Shown: in pieces, positions 34,916 to 46,748 of the stretch | Position numbering within the stretch: the stretch's first letter is position 1 | How the letters are laid out: each line of letters opens with the position of its first letter | Notes under the pieces: model-generated | What the model saw: the letters and a program-made list of their open reading frames with translations, nothing else | The model's database searches: none | Told to the model about the DNA's origin: nothing | Position numbers and translations under genes: made by a program | Source: Dichetophora obliterata | Taxonomy: Eukaryota > Arthropoda > Insecta > Diptera > Sciomyzidae | Direction: 5' to 3' | NCBI GenBank assembly: GCA_963920525.1 | Contig: OY986439.1 | Coordinates: 44,751,193 to 44,815,192 of the forward strand | Length of the DNA stretch: 64,000 nucleotides

Positions 34916-37377
34916 CAGGGACCGTAACTATTATGCCTTTTTTCCGAAAAAAGCAGAAATAATAGTTATTTTGTGAGTTTTATTTTTTTCATAAAATTTA
35001 ACTATTACTTTCTGCCGTTTATTTTTGCTAGCATGAAATAATTATTATTCGCTGCTATTTATTTTTTCTAGCAAAAATAAATAGCAGCAGCTCTGTATCG
35101 AAAACTATGAATGCTAGGATAATGAAATCCGATATATGAGACCATGGCATGATAATCTACATATGATGATAATTTGGGCGGGTCACGCCCCTTTTTTAGG
35201 GAAATTACAATATCTCATGAACCAGACACGCAGTGGTAATGAAATTCGGTATATAGAGTCGTTGCATAGAAATCTAACTGTTTGGAGAAAGTGGGTGGGC
35301 CACGCCCCTATTTAAGGAAAATTACACTATCTCATGAAACAGACACAAAGAATTAATGAAATTCGGTTTATGGTGTCGTTGCATAGAAATCTAACTGTTC
35401 GGAAAAAGTGGGTGGGCCACGCCCTATTTAAGGAAAATTACAATATCTCATGAACCAGACACGCAATGATGGTGAACTTAAGCTTATGGTGTCATTGCAT
35501 AGAAATCGGAATGTTAGGAGGAATCGGGCAGCCACGCCCCTTTTTAAGGAAAATTACACTTTCCCACAAACCAGACACGCAATGATGATGAACTTAAGCT
35601 TATGGTGTCATTGCATAGAAATCGGAATGTTTGGAGGAATCGGGCAGCCACGCCCCTTTTTAAGGAAAATTACACTTTCCCATGAACCAAACACGCAATG
35701 ATGACGAACTTTAGCTTATGGTGGCATTGCGTAGAAATCGAAATGTTAGGAGGAATCGGGGAGTTGCGTTGTTAAGAACATAAAAAGTAATAAATAACTT
35801 CTTTCTTATTTGTAAAGAGGTGCGATGAATCTAATTTTTGTATGAAATCATTTTCTTATTATTAATTTTGTAATGAGTTTTATAGTTGCTATAAGCTATA
35901 CAGAATGTATTTAAATTTTTTTTAATGTTGTGATGTTCTTGCTCAGTTGTTAAAAACAACTCACTTTTTAAAGTTATACATTTAATGCAACGATTAGGTC
36001 TTATTTTAATGAAAAAAATTTTTGTTTGCTTTACTTGAGCACCATTTTATTTTGTTCCAATAGTATAGTAAAAATGCATAAAAAAATTCCACAAAATTGG
36101 ATTAAGGCGTGTCGCGTTGAGCTAGAAATTAAAAAAAAAATATCTAATAGGAAAAACAACAGCAATTCCATTTTGAACGTACCTGCCTAACGGAACGGAA
36201 CGCACCGGCATGGAGCATCACTGACGGATATGAAAAAATCTAATTTGGAAAAAAAAGTTCGACTTGATTTCTGGCGGTGTTACAGAGTGCACAAAATACA
36301 AAAAATGGAAAAAATCTCAAACACTTAACAGAATCTTAAATTTGAACTACTGTTAGAAAGGTAATTAATCGAACTTAAATCCAAAAATAATTTTTGTGGT
36401 TTAGGGGGGAGAAAACTGTTGTATAATGTTCATTCAGTTTATTGCCTTTGTGTCAATTACAAGCTGCGGACGACACGTGTAATTGTTGTCGTTAAAAAAT
36501 AGGGATTTATTTAAGACCCAAAGACACAAAAAAACCGAATGCTCAACAATTTCCAAAATAAGGACTTCCCTAACTTACCTATACAGACTTTATTTGCGCT
36601 AAGAGATATTAGAATTTCCCCAAAAATTAAATCACCTGCCTACTTATTTAAGAACAAAAAGTTTTAATATTACAACAACGCCTTCCAAGTTTCATAATCA
36701 TTGCGTGTCTGGTTCATGGGAAAGTGTAATTTTCCTTAAAAAGGGGCGTGGCTGCCCGATTCCTCCTAACATTCCGATTTCTATGCAATGACACCATAAG
36801 CTAAAGTTCACCATCATTGCGTGTCTGGTTCATGAGATATTGTAATTTTCCTTAAATAGGGGCGTGGCCCACCCACTTTCTCCAAACAGTTAGATTTTAA
36901 TGCAACGACACCATATACCGAATTTCATTACTATTTCGTGTCTGGTTCATGAGATATTGTTATTTTTTTAAAAAGGGGCGTGGCCCACCCATTTTTTAGA
37001 ACAGTTAGATTTCTATGCAACGACTCTATATACCGAATTTCATTACCACTGCGTGTCTGGTTCATGAGATATTGTAATTTCCCTAAAAAAGGGGCGTGAC
37101 CCGCCCAAATTATCATCAAATGTAGATTATCATGCCAAAGTCTCATATGTCGGATTTCATTATCCTAGCATTCATAGTTTTCGATACAGAGCTGCTGCTA
37201 TTTATTTTTGCTAGAAAAAATAAATAGCAGCAAATAATAATTATTTCATGCTAGCAAAAATAAACGGCAGAAAGTAATAGTTAAATTTTGCCTTTTATTC
37301 TTATAATCAAAATTTAAAAGGCAGAGCCTGCTTTTTTTAAATCAACGATGAGAAATAATTATTATTGGCGGTCCCTG
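34916..37377. mobile_element. 2.46-kb foldback transposon with perfect 8-bp target duplication
   Basis: The ends CAGGGACCG and CGGTCCCTG are flanked directly by GAAAAAAC at 34908-34915 and 37378-37385. An 8-bp duplication with CAG...CTG ends is the hAT pattern. Arms of roughly 700-870 bp (34916-35790 and 36675-37377) pair, including an inner hairpin block with GCTGCTATTTATTTTTGCTA. Each arm holds tandem units of about 125 bp. The centre (35790-36640) contains an inverted copy of the repeat seen at 10283-11000. No transposase is encoded. Confidence 0.85.
35180..35765. repeat. About 125-bp tandem repeat inside the foldback, left arm
   Basis: About five units each carry GCCACGCCCC, TTAAGGAAAATTACA, CATGAACCAGACACGCA and GTCRTTGCATAGAAATC. 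Matching units in the opposite direction occupy about 36690-37120, so the repeat expanded symmetrically or the arm was duplicated as a whole. Confidence 0.8.
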
Positions 37378-37431
37378 GAAAAAACTATTATTTGGAGCAT
37401 AGAAAAAACTTGAGCAAAATCACAGATATTG

Positions 37432-37701
37432 CTCAAAGTATAAGTAAGAATACAAAAAAATTTCAAAGTGTGTCATTTTTTAGTTTAGAGGTTATGGCTA
37501 TTTGAACTCAACGCCTCATTGCATTCACTTTTTCTTCAAATTTATTCCGTTTCCTCATTACTCAATTCTCATAACGTTTGAGGACTCTGAGTGAGCGAGC
37601 TATCATCAATGTTATGAAGCGTTGAGTTTTAATAGCCATAATTTCTAAGTTAAAAAACTGCACACTTTGACATTTTTTGTACTTTCATTCATACCTTAAG
37701 T
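37432..37701. repeat. Hairpin element, about 270 bp
   Basis: TCAAAGTGTG, TTATGGCTATT and ACTCAACGC on the left are mirrored on the right in the reverse order and complement. The element begins about 50 bp after the target duplication of the preceding foldback. Confidence 0.6.
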
Positions 37702-39552
37702 AATATATGAGGTTTTCTTGGAAGAATTTTATTTACTGCGTTACTTGTAACGATTCAGTGTTCAAGCAGCATGGTTAAATAACAACAGTTAAAAAGACTT
37801 TTTGCAGAAACCATATTAAATAACTATATTTCATATATTATAAATTTGTGCAATAAAAATACTGCTCTACAAAATTCCGAAAATGTTCTGATTTGAAAGT
37901 TTGAACAGTCAATTTTGATGTAAATTGAGACACTTGTTTCAAATATTAGCTTTAAAATTATTCTGTAACACCATTTTTAAGTTATCGATAGGTTATTATT
38001 TTTAGTAAATTTCGAAAAAGTGTTCCTAAATTGTTGCCAATAAGACAGGTTTTTGTGAATTAATTTAAAAAAGTAGTATATTTAATTGAAGAGACTTAAA
38101 TGCCTTTCATTTGTTATTACATTATATTTCAATATAACAAACATCTTACTGTTTGACCATAATCATGTCGTTGTCGTGTCGGTAAGAGAGAATCGCTAAC
38201 TGGGGGGTTACACGAGACAGTACTGTTAAGACAGTCAAGAATACGTATACGTTGTCAAACTTTGTGTCTGTGAATAAGCGTCCAGACAGTTGGCAAGACA
38301 GTAGACAAAATCGTAAAAATTTCCATTTTCTGAAGAATATTTTTGTTAAAACTACGAGCACGCCAAAGTATTGCAAATTTACAATTAATTTTATTGAATT
38401 TTCTCATCTTCTATCATTAAATATGCAAAACATCATTCTACTGTCCTAGCTACTGTCCCGCCAACTGTCTTCAAAAAAGTTAAGACAGTTCATTTTTTCA
38501 TTTTATTAATTTAGACGTGATTCCAATTAAGGTCTCTGCCCACTTACGGCGCGTAACGAAACGACTGTAAACCGGCTTCGAAAAGGCAACGTAATGTTCA
38601 ATGCACACTTAACGAAACGGCAACAAAAATTTTAATTAAACAAAACAATAAGCGCAGAATTCTCTAGTACACAATTAGCTTAAATAGCTTTGCTATTAGA
38701 TGACGATGTAGAAAACTGATAAAATCATAGATTTTAGATTGATTTTATTCCTTTAAAAACGACCTATCGATGTCGAATTTTTACTTTGCACAATAAACTG
38801 TTGGAATCCATTGTAATTTTTGTAAACAAAGAGAACGACAAGCCGGTCAGAATTCTTTGAAACGGTCACCACCGGCTTTTTCGTCGGCGTCAACAGTCGT
38901 TGTACCCTGCAGTGTAAGACTAGTCAGCATTAAAACATGAGTAGTATTTATACTAGTCAAAACAAACTAGTTTATATTTTGTCACGATTTACTAGTTGCA
39001 AAAGTAGTTTAAACCCAACTAGTTTTTGTCAAGTCACATTAAACCAGTTGTAAAACTAGCCAAAATCAAACTATACTACATATTATCAAAATCAACCAGT
39101 TCCAAAACCAGTTGGAGCTGGGTACCCCATTGGAACAAACTAATAATAAACAAATTAAAACATATAAAAACTAATTTAAAAACATGTAGTTGATAAACTA
39201 TCTTGAATTATATTAATGCGACATATACTCTCATTTTTAAATGTTTTTATTGCAACTTTGTAGTAGATTAGAACTTAGTTTATATATACCATAAACATGG
39301 TATTTCATCAAATAGCTTTAACTTTAGCCTTTAGCTAATATTTTGTTGTAAAAATATATGTTCTTTGAACCTATGAACTATTGAAAAAATATGAATATGA
39401 ACTAGTTTTAATTCGATAATTACTATATTGGTTAAAAACTAGTCACAACCCAACCAGAATTTTACTTTACATAAAAAATGAGTTGTTAACTAGTTAAAAC
39501 CTTATCTATAGTTTATACAACATACGCAGCTCATCAAGCAAACGCTTCGTTT
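37702..39552. other. No gene seen; ACTAGT-rich and GACAGT-rich stretches
   Basis: Words GACAGT/ACTGTC cluster at 38205-38490 with some inverted pairing (GACAGTTGGC-AGACAGTAG at 38284 against 38441-38470). From 38925 to 39510, ACTAGTT and AACCAGTT recur irregularly. A GC-richer block with CGTAACGAAACG lies at 38540-38640. Confidence 0.4.
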
Positions 39553-40625
39553 AGGAGGAGAAGATGGTGGATACGGCCGGTTAATTTAAGCCGTGAAGAA
39601 TTCGGTTTCTTTAAAACCTGCATCCAACAATTGAAATCAATGGATGAAGAGCACTTCCACAAAGCATCTCGAATGAATATTCCGAAGTTTAATCTTTTAC
39701 TTTCAATATTGAAAGAACTTCTGCAAAAATTCTCCAGAAGACAAGCGATTGATCCGGAAACTCGGCTATAAACAACAATATTGTAAAAATATAGAAAATA
39801 AATATTGAATTTTTTTTTATAAATAAGATTTTATAAATACAGGTATCTAGCTCAAGGAAGTTCTTTCCAGCTTTCGGTATGCTCGTATAAAATTGGTGTG
39901 TCAACTGTTCGAAAAATTGTGTATGAAACATGTGAAGTCATCTGAAGTGAATAGCAAGAATGTTATATGCCAATTCCCAATTTATGTGACTGATATCAAA
40001 TAACTGAAAAATACTACAGAAAAACTGGAATGCCGCACTGCCTGGGATCAATTGATGGCCAACAAATAAATATAGTGTGCCCTAAAAACACTGGCTCTCT
40101 TTATTTCAATTATAAAAAGACATTTAGTGTACTACTTTTGGCTGCTTGCGATGCTGACTTCATCTTTACATTTGTTGATGTGGGAGCTATTGGCAGCCAA
40201 AGTGATTCTGGAGTCTTCCATCGAAGCGGTTTTGGCAAAAAGATTTTAGATAATACATTAAAAATTCCAGCGGAAAAACATTTACCACGCTTAGAAATAA
40301 TGTTTCCGTTTTATTTTGTTGGTGACAATGCGTTCCCACTTAAAAGAAATCTCATAAGACCTTTCTCCCAGGTAAAAACTTGCCCACAGACAGAAGAAAC
40401 TTTAATGAAACATTATCAAAAGCTCGAGTTAGTATCGAAATAGCTTTTGCTATTTTAGCAAATAGATGGAGAGTTTTGCACACCACAATTTCTGCCAGTC
40501 CCAAAAATGTAGATAAAATTGTCTTGGCTACTGTAGTATTACATAATTTCTTAATGGTGCAAAAAGATGTAAATTACTATAATTCTAACGAAGTTCAACT
40601 TGCAACAAATGAAAATCCTCACTTA

Positions 40626-42213
40626 GGGCCGCTTTCTCAATGTCCGGTTAAGCACTAATCAGAACTTTAACCAGCACTTAGAAAAAAAGCCCTTTCTCAA
40701 TGTTCGGTTAAGGTTGAACTGTCAGTTAAGTGCTGATTAAGTTAACGGCAAGTTGTGGTTTCGGTTAGCGCCATTTTAGGGTAAATGATCTCGAAGATGC
40801 TGTCAAACTTTAAAATTTAAGATGGCGGATAGAGTTGCCACCTAGATTTTTTTATTTTAGCGAATTCTTGTAATTTTGAAATTCTGACAACGGATTTGAT
40901 TTCGAATATATTGTCACAGTTTTAAAATTTAAGACGGAGGTTAGGGTTGCCACCTAAATTTTTACCACAGTATTGCCACCTAATAATATGTATTTTTAAG
41001 AGTTTTAAACATCATTTATCAGTGTTAAGGAGCCGCTGATTTTGAATCTAAAGTCAGAATTTTAAAATTCAAGATGGTGGATAGGGTTGCCACCTTAATT
41101 TTTTTTAGTTTTATATATTCGGGGCTGGTAAATTTTAAAATTCTGACATTAGATTCGAAATCAGCGACTCATTAACACTGATAAATGACGTTTAAAACTA
41201 TTGAAAAGACATATAATTAGGTGGCAACCCTATTATTTCAAAATTTTATAATTTTGAAATTTTGACAACGGATTCGGATTCAACGACCCATATTTGGTGT
41301 ACCATTTTTTTTGCCGGCCCCGAATTTATAAAACTAAAAAAAATTAAGGTGGCAACCCTATCCACCATCTTGAATTTTAAAATTCTGACTTTAGATTCAA
41401 AATCAGCGGCCCCTTAACACTGATAAATGATGTTTAGAACTCTTAAAAATACATATTATTAGGTGGCAATACTGTGGTAAAAATTTAGGTGGAAACCCTA
41501 ACCTCCGTCTTAAATTTTAAAACTGTGACAATATATTCGAAATCAAATCCGTTGTCAGAATTTCAAAATTACAAGAATTCGCTAAAATAAAAAAATCTAG
41601 GTGGCAACTCTATCCGCCATCTTAAATTTTAAAGTTTGACAGCATCTTCGAAATCATTTACCCTAAAACTTCACACCACGGAGTCCACAGAATCCTTAAA
41701 AGTCCTATTACGCTTAAGCTTTCTCTAAAGAAGCTCATTGACTTTTTTGGATACTTGCTTTAATTCAATAATTTGGATACTTGCGAGGCTTTCAAGCTTT
41801 TGCCGAAGGCATCAAGCTTTCCTTTACTTGACACTTCGTGCCGTTCGCTTGTAAGCTAGAATACTTGCAAGCTGTGCGTGGGCTTATTTATATTCAATTA
41901 CAAGCTATACTTGATTCAAAATTATCAAGCTCAAGCTAGCTTGAACTTGTATTTTAAGCAAGCGCTTGAAATCGACTTCAAGTAGGCTTGTGCAGTTCTC
42001 TGATTTGCAGCACAAAATCAAAAAATATGTAAACACGAGACAGCTGATATGATGTTTTTACGTATTCACAATTAAAAAATTCATCAAATTAGTCATCTAA
42101 CCGACAGTTGCTTAACCAGCACCTGGTGAAATCAAAATTATTTTTTTAGCTATCGTATGGTTAGCTAAGTCCTGGTTAAGAGCTAGACTAACCGGACATT
42201 GAGAAAGTGGCCC
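40626..42213. mobile_element. Harbinger-ended non-autonomous element inside the transposase gene
   Basis: Ends GGGCCGCTTTCTCAATGTCC and (complement) GGGCCACTTTCTCAATGTCC are flanked by TTA at 40623-40625 and 42214-42216. TTA duplications with GGGCC ends fit Harbinger. Length 1588 bp, no coding. A second copy of the end sequence lies at about 40690. The interior includes an 895-bp foldback and a CAAGCTT-rich stretch at 41715-42000. Confidence 0.8.
40774..41668. repeat. 895-bp foldback nested in the Harbinger-ended element
   Basis: TTTTAGGGTAAATGAT begins at 40774 and its complement ends at 41668. Arms of about 440 bp pair closely, with landmarks GATGGCGGATAG, GTTGCCACC and CAGTGTTAA on the left matched in reverse on the right. 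GTTGCCACC/GGTGGCAAC recurs several times, so the arms also contain internal repeats. Confidence 0.8.
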
Positions 42214-42592
42214 TTAATGTGATTTATCAATCGTCTAATCGTTCATCACAAGCATTTCATCTCAGAGATGTTCTCAAGGACTACTTACTTCAATCTATCA
42301 ACGGTTAAGTCTCCGCTTTGCAAAATTATAATTCAGGCTCTGAAGACATCAATATTTCTTCTTTCTTTTAAAAATGAATCATTAATTACATGTTTAACTT
42401 CAATAATATCTTATAACAATAAAATTAACAAGAATTTTATTTTCAAACTAAAAAACATAACATTTCTTTTTTTCAATTTCAATTTTCTTTACAAACTAAA
42501 AACCATAAAACATTTTTATTTCAATTTTCATCTCAAACTAAAAATATAACGTTTTTATTTCAATTTCAATTTTTTTTTCAAAGGGCTGAGTA

Positions 42593-43115
42593 TTAGGCAC
42601 ATTTGTGTAGTTTCTTAAAAGCTGATAGCTTAGAAAAAACTAGGTTAGTTACACTTATTTCAATATCCATATTTTGTTCTTCAGTTAAATTCGCCGCTTT
42701 TATTTTGCGTGAGAAAACTGAAAATACTGCATTCATGGAGTCCATAGGTACCTCATTGCTACACAACTTTTTTCAGCCGTTTGAATAAACTGAAGAAATT
42801 CTTCTTCCACTGCTCTGCAAGCTTTTAGCTTTTTAGTAGCTGATACTGAGGACATCATTGAATCTTCATTCCCAGAAAGAGGCAACACACTCCTAATTGT
42901 CCTAAAAAGAGGTTAAAAATAGTTTGCAATTAATTATTATAATTATTATGCAAATAATTATTATAACTTTTAACTGCATTCCTTCATAATGGCTCCAATT
43001 TTGCAAGATATCTTCAGCCTCGCTTCCTGATGGCAGCATAGAAGCTTGTTTCTTTTTTTTGTATGTATCTCTCAGACTGTTTCATTTTCTTTTGCATATT
43101 TCACCTACAAAAAAG
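42593..43115 (-). pseudogene. Harbinger second protein (MADF/Myb-like), fragment
   Basis: On the minus strand, a block near 43100-42980 reads SLRDTYKKKK then LPSGSEAEDILQNW. This is a MADF-type pattern, with the start likely behind a TTTGTAG acceptor near 43108. An AT-rich stretch at about 42905-42983 ending CTCTTTTTAG looks like a short intron. It is followed by LPLSGNED, VEEEFLQFIQ, a frame change near 42750, and MDSMNAVFSVFSRK to a stop at 42593-42595. Harbinger elements carry such a DNA-binding partner that takes the transposase to the nucleus and the ends. It is convergent with the transposase gene, with 280 bp between the stops, so both likely belong to one element. Confidence 0.6.
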
Positions 43116-43190
43116 GATATAAGAAGCAAAATATATATTTATTTTGGCATAAGTGCAGTTTACAGCCCACGCGTAACTAAACGACAACAA

Positions 43191-43440
43191 AAATTGTTAC
43201 TAAAAATCGCGGCGATTTTTAATACCAATTTTTCGCCCGCAGCGCTTTTTTTAACCATCGCTTATGTAGATAACTATAGAATTTACTGTGCACATATTTA
43301 AAAAATTGTTATTAAAAATCGCGGCGATTTTTAATAACAATTTTTAGCCTCCGGCGCTTTTTTTAACCATCGTTTATGTTACTATAGAATTTACTGTGTA
43401 AATATTTAAAAAATTGTTATTAAAAATCGCCGCGATTTTT
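43191..43440. repeat. Three tandem units built around a palindrome
   Basis: Each unit of about 110 bp has TTGTTATTAAAAATCGC next to its complement with one central base. The second copy (about 43302-43344) is near perfect. The third has the central base pair flipped (CGCCGCG instead of CGCGGCG) and lacks the distal arm. Confidence 0.75.
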
Positions 43441-44105
43441 AGCCATGCGACTTTTTTTGCACATTTGTATTGAGGGGCTCTAAATACACAATTTAACCTG
43501 TCTAATGCATTCTTAGAACATCACTTATGCCTGAAAAGTAAAGATTTTTGTATATGGAAAAAGCCACTTTTTTCAAACTTTCACGATTTTTATCTCCTAA
43601 ACAACTTGAGACCGACCTTTTTTTTGCAGATTTGGATTAAGGGGCTCTAAATACACATTTTGAAAAAAACAAAAAAAAAAAGGGGGTGGGCTGTAAAGTG
43701 CAATTATTCCCTTCTATTAAATTTTCTGTGAAACTCATTTTATTTTATAATTGAATGCTGCAGATTGAAAAATATGCAAAAGTTTTTCGAGTTTTCCATC
43801 TTTTTGACAACTTGTTTCAGTGTTCTTATCGTACTCCGATTGAAGTCATAATTACTCCACTTCCATTTATTCCACTCCGTGTTGCAATGCTTTTCATATA
43901 AATTTACTGCATTTTCAACTTTAGACTACTCCTTTCATTATTAGAGCAAGTATGAACACTGTTTACTCGCTACATTTGTTGACAGATTCTTCAAATTTTG
44001 TTAAAATATGGCAAAGTTTTTGAGAGAAGCTAAGAAGCTGTCAAATAAACGACAAAGAAAAATAGAAATACCAATATTTCTATCTTGGCGTTTTTGAGCC
44101 CGAAC
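43441..44105. other. No gene seen
   Basis: AT-rich DNA with a GGGCTCTAAATACACA phrase repeated near 43476 and 43639. Nothing else recognised. Confidence 0.35.
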
Positions 44106-44534
44106 AGAACCAAAGCGGATGTCGGATGGCTGGCCACTCTCGGCGAAATCCGCTGAGAACACGTCCAGAATTGGAGCGGTGGCGGTTGTCGGATCACGGT
44201 TGCATTTTATTTGGGAATGATACAAATTATTTTATACTATGCTTTGAATTAACATTAATGGAACACAGGAACAAAAACAGAATGTCAGATCATAGTAAAA
44301 ACTAAGAAAATAAAACTGAACGTACCCAATCTTTAGCAAAAATATGGCAACATTTAAGTCATTCAGAGAGAAATCCGCCACCCGTCAGAGAGAAATTAGA
44401 ATAGATTCTATTCTGGCGTTTTCCCGTCTCGCATTTCTACGGCGGTTTCATTTTTGGCGGCTGCATATATTTTTATGTATTTTGTTGCACGGCGAATCCG
44501 ACAACCGACATCCGCTTTGGTTCTGTTCGGGCTC
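44106..44534. repeat. Perfect 30-bp inverted repeat, 429-bp span
   Basis: GAGCCCGAACAGAACCAAAG starts at 44106 and continues ten more bases to 44135; its exact complement is at 44505-44534. Direct similarity also exists between AATATGGCAA at 44006 and 44342. The block is GC-richer than its surroundings. No coding or target duplication found. Confidence 0.6.
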
Positions 44535-44576
44535 TTTGTTGTCATTTTCTGCCACAATTTTCTCCCATTAGGTTTT

Positions 44577-44905
44577 TAGCCGATACACATTGACTGCAAC
44601 AGTCGTCCACCGACAAAACGAAAACTTGCCGCCAGAGAGAAATGTCGCAGTATTCTCGACAACTTGATTATAATGAACGCAACAGCGACAATCTGTATTT
44701 CATACAAAGCATAAACAAACTCTGCTATGTTCGCTCTTGTCGTCTATCAAATTAGAAATAGATTGAAGTCTGCGGCAGCAACAATTGTGGTCGTGTTCTC
44801 TCTTTGACGTGCCGTCTTCAAAAAATACATCTTCATAAGAAAACGTGCGTTCTATTTTTTGACAATTGGCGTTCGTTGCTAGTCGTAGTCAATGTGTATC
44901 GGCTA
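44577..44905. mobile_element. 329-bp MITE with perfect 19-bp ends
   Basis: TAGCCGATACACATTGACT at 44577-44595 is exactly complementary to 44887-44905. The interior is non-coding and richer in GC. Flanks do not show a clear duplication. Confidence 0.65.
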
Positions 44906-45212
44906 TTTCATTGCCTGCCTGTCACATGATTGTGGTCAGACAGTTATGCTCTATTATTTAAAACATTTGAATTTTTTTAATTTTGTTTCTAAAAAATTTC
45001 ATAAAAAGCTTACAAAATTATTACAATTAAAGAAATTATATGGGTTCATAACTTTATTTAAAAGTATGTTCTATTACAAAGAAAATGACATAAAACTCTA
45101 AAAAATCTGTCACGAAATTCAAAAGTAATAACTTCCGAAGTGAAAATGGAAAAATCTATTTTTTCAAACTTTATAATTAAGCAGCTCAAGCATAATCTTA
45201 AATATTAACTGC

Positions 45213-45347
45213 TTCTCTTTGTATAACGAAACGAAGGCTAAACGTCTTGAGAGAGACGAGCAAAATAATGTGGAAAAATGTGTTGCTTACCGTGTCTTGC
45301 ACCTTATTCAGCTTTCGTTTCATTATACATAAAGATACAGTAAGTCT
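45213..45347. repeat. Small inverted repeat, about 135 bp
   Basis: TTTGTATAACGAAACGAAGGC on the left pairs imperfectly with CTTTCGTTTCATTATACATAAA on the right. It may be a short MITE. Confidence 0.4.
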
Positions 45348-46518
45348 GGTGCTAGAGTTTTAAGAATCAATTTTTTTAATGGCTTTTAAAAACATAATGC
45401 AAAAATTTCAATACAAAATTTAAAATATTAACGAAGTTATAGCACATAGTCGAGAGCGCCTTATATTGCACGTTGTGTGTTATTAAAACTTTAAAAGCTT
45501 GTTTTACGAAAGGTTGTTTTGATCGGCGCATGTGTTTTAAAAAATTCTTTCGAACCAGTTGAACTGAAATTTAAATACGTTATTTAAAATGCCAATGGCT
45601 CTCGCAGGTAGCAGATTTGTACACTTTAAATAAATTTTTCTCTTTATTTTCCCCGATTTTCCACAAAAAAAAAATACGATTTTTGAAAACTTCTGTTTAG
45701 AAGTCCGCCATTTTGTTATATTTTACTGAAAATGTTTAAATCTGCATATACAAAATATGAAACGATTGTATTTAATTTTTTTATAAAAAAAATCACAAAA
45801 GAAACCTTAAAAACTTGACCGGAGAACCAGGCTACATCCTTAAATAAGCTTAAAATAAAAAATAACAGATAGATGACATTAAAAGAAATTATTGGATCTA
45901 ATTCGTCTCTTGTTTTCACTTTGATCTGTTTCTCTTATGAGAAATCTTGCGTAGTCACCAATCATGGACTCGTGCCAGGAGCCAGTGTATCAGCGCTCCA
46001 TATTTTTCATTTCCTGGTAAAACCTTTTTCCATGCTCATCGCTTTCATAACCAAGCGAAAAATATTATTTATTTCAAAAACCATACTTTATAGGTACTTA
46101 CCTTGTAGAGCCCAATGCGTTTCCAGAAAAACTAGATTTAAGTAGTTTTGTATTAATCGATTTATTATATTTTCACTCAGGTAGTTTTTACACTTGTATT
46201 TAGTGACAGATTTTTTTAGAGTTGTATGTTATTTTCTTTGTAATAGAATATTCTTTAAAACAAAATTATGAAACCATCAATTTTTTTTTATTTTTATAAC
46301 TTTCTAAGCAAACTTATTTTCCATTTTATGAAAATTTTTAGAAAAAAAAGGAAAAACTCAAATTTTTTAATTAATAGAGCCTAAGATGTTTATCCAAGTG
46401 AACTATAATGAAGTAATATGAAAGGTATTTCAAATACCTTTAATTCAAAATACTATTAATTTAAATCAATTAAAAAAACGTGCTTTATTTGCAATAATAT
46501 AACCTTTTCGAAACTCAG
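45348..46518. other. No gene seen
   Basis: AT-rich DNA with weak ORFs (45716-45919 minus, 45873-46145 plus) that overlap each other and show no recognisable motif. Confidence 0.4.
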
Positions 46519-46748
46519 TAAAATAATTAATTATCGATAGCTTAAAAGCGGTGTTACAGAATTACTTTTTAACGTAATATTTCTAATTAGCGTCCTATTT
46601 TAAATAAGGATTGCCTAAAGTTTAACCCTTTAAAGGACTAAAATAATTAATTATCGATAGCTTAAAAGCGGTGTTACAGAATTACTTTTTAACGTAATAT
46701 TTCTAATTAGCGTCCTATTTTAAATAAGGATTGCCTAAAGTTTAACCC
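46519..46748. repeat. Identical direct duplication, 120-bp period
   Basis: About 110 bp starting TAAAATAATTAATTATCGAT occurs at 46519-46628 and again at 46639-46748 with no difference that I can see, separated by about 10 bp. Confidence 0.9.

Larger units (their letters stand above)
39553..42312 (+). pseudogene. PIF/Harbinger transposase (DDE_Tnp_4 type), broken
   Basis: Harbinger nucleases cut and rejoin the element at TWA target sites. The N-terminal part starts near 39553 (RRRRWWIRPVN) and runs to a stop at 39769-39771. A likely 60-bp GT-AG intron at 39783-39842 leads into YLAQGSSFQLS and VSTVRKIVYETC. After stops near 39948-39985, the catalytic core is seen at 40030-40440: CLGSIDGQQI (first D), DVGAIGSQSDSGVF (second D) and GDNAFPL. 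A frame change near 40365 leads to the block with E in ARVSIEIAFAILANRW and VLHNFL. The frame is then cut at 40625 by a 1588-bp insert and resumes at about 42220 (FHLRDVLKDYLLQ) up to a stop at about 42312. No start codon was found. Family assignment is secure; the copy is dead. Confidence 0.88.

Noticed and set aside
38160..38500. GACAGT-rich block as a defined MITE
   Set aside because: Inverted pairing is patchy and no matching ends or target duplication could be set.
44892..45101. ORF of 69 codons starting inside the 329-bp MITE
   Set aside because: It starts in the transposon end and continues into AT-rich DNA with no motif or composition signal.
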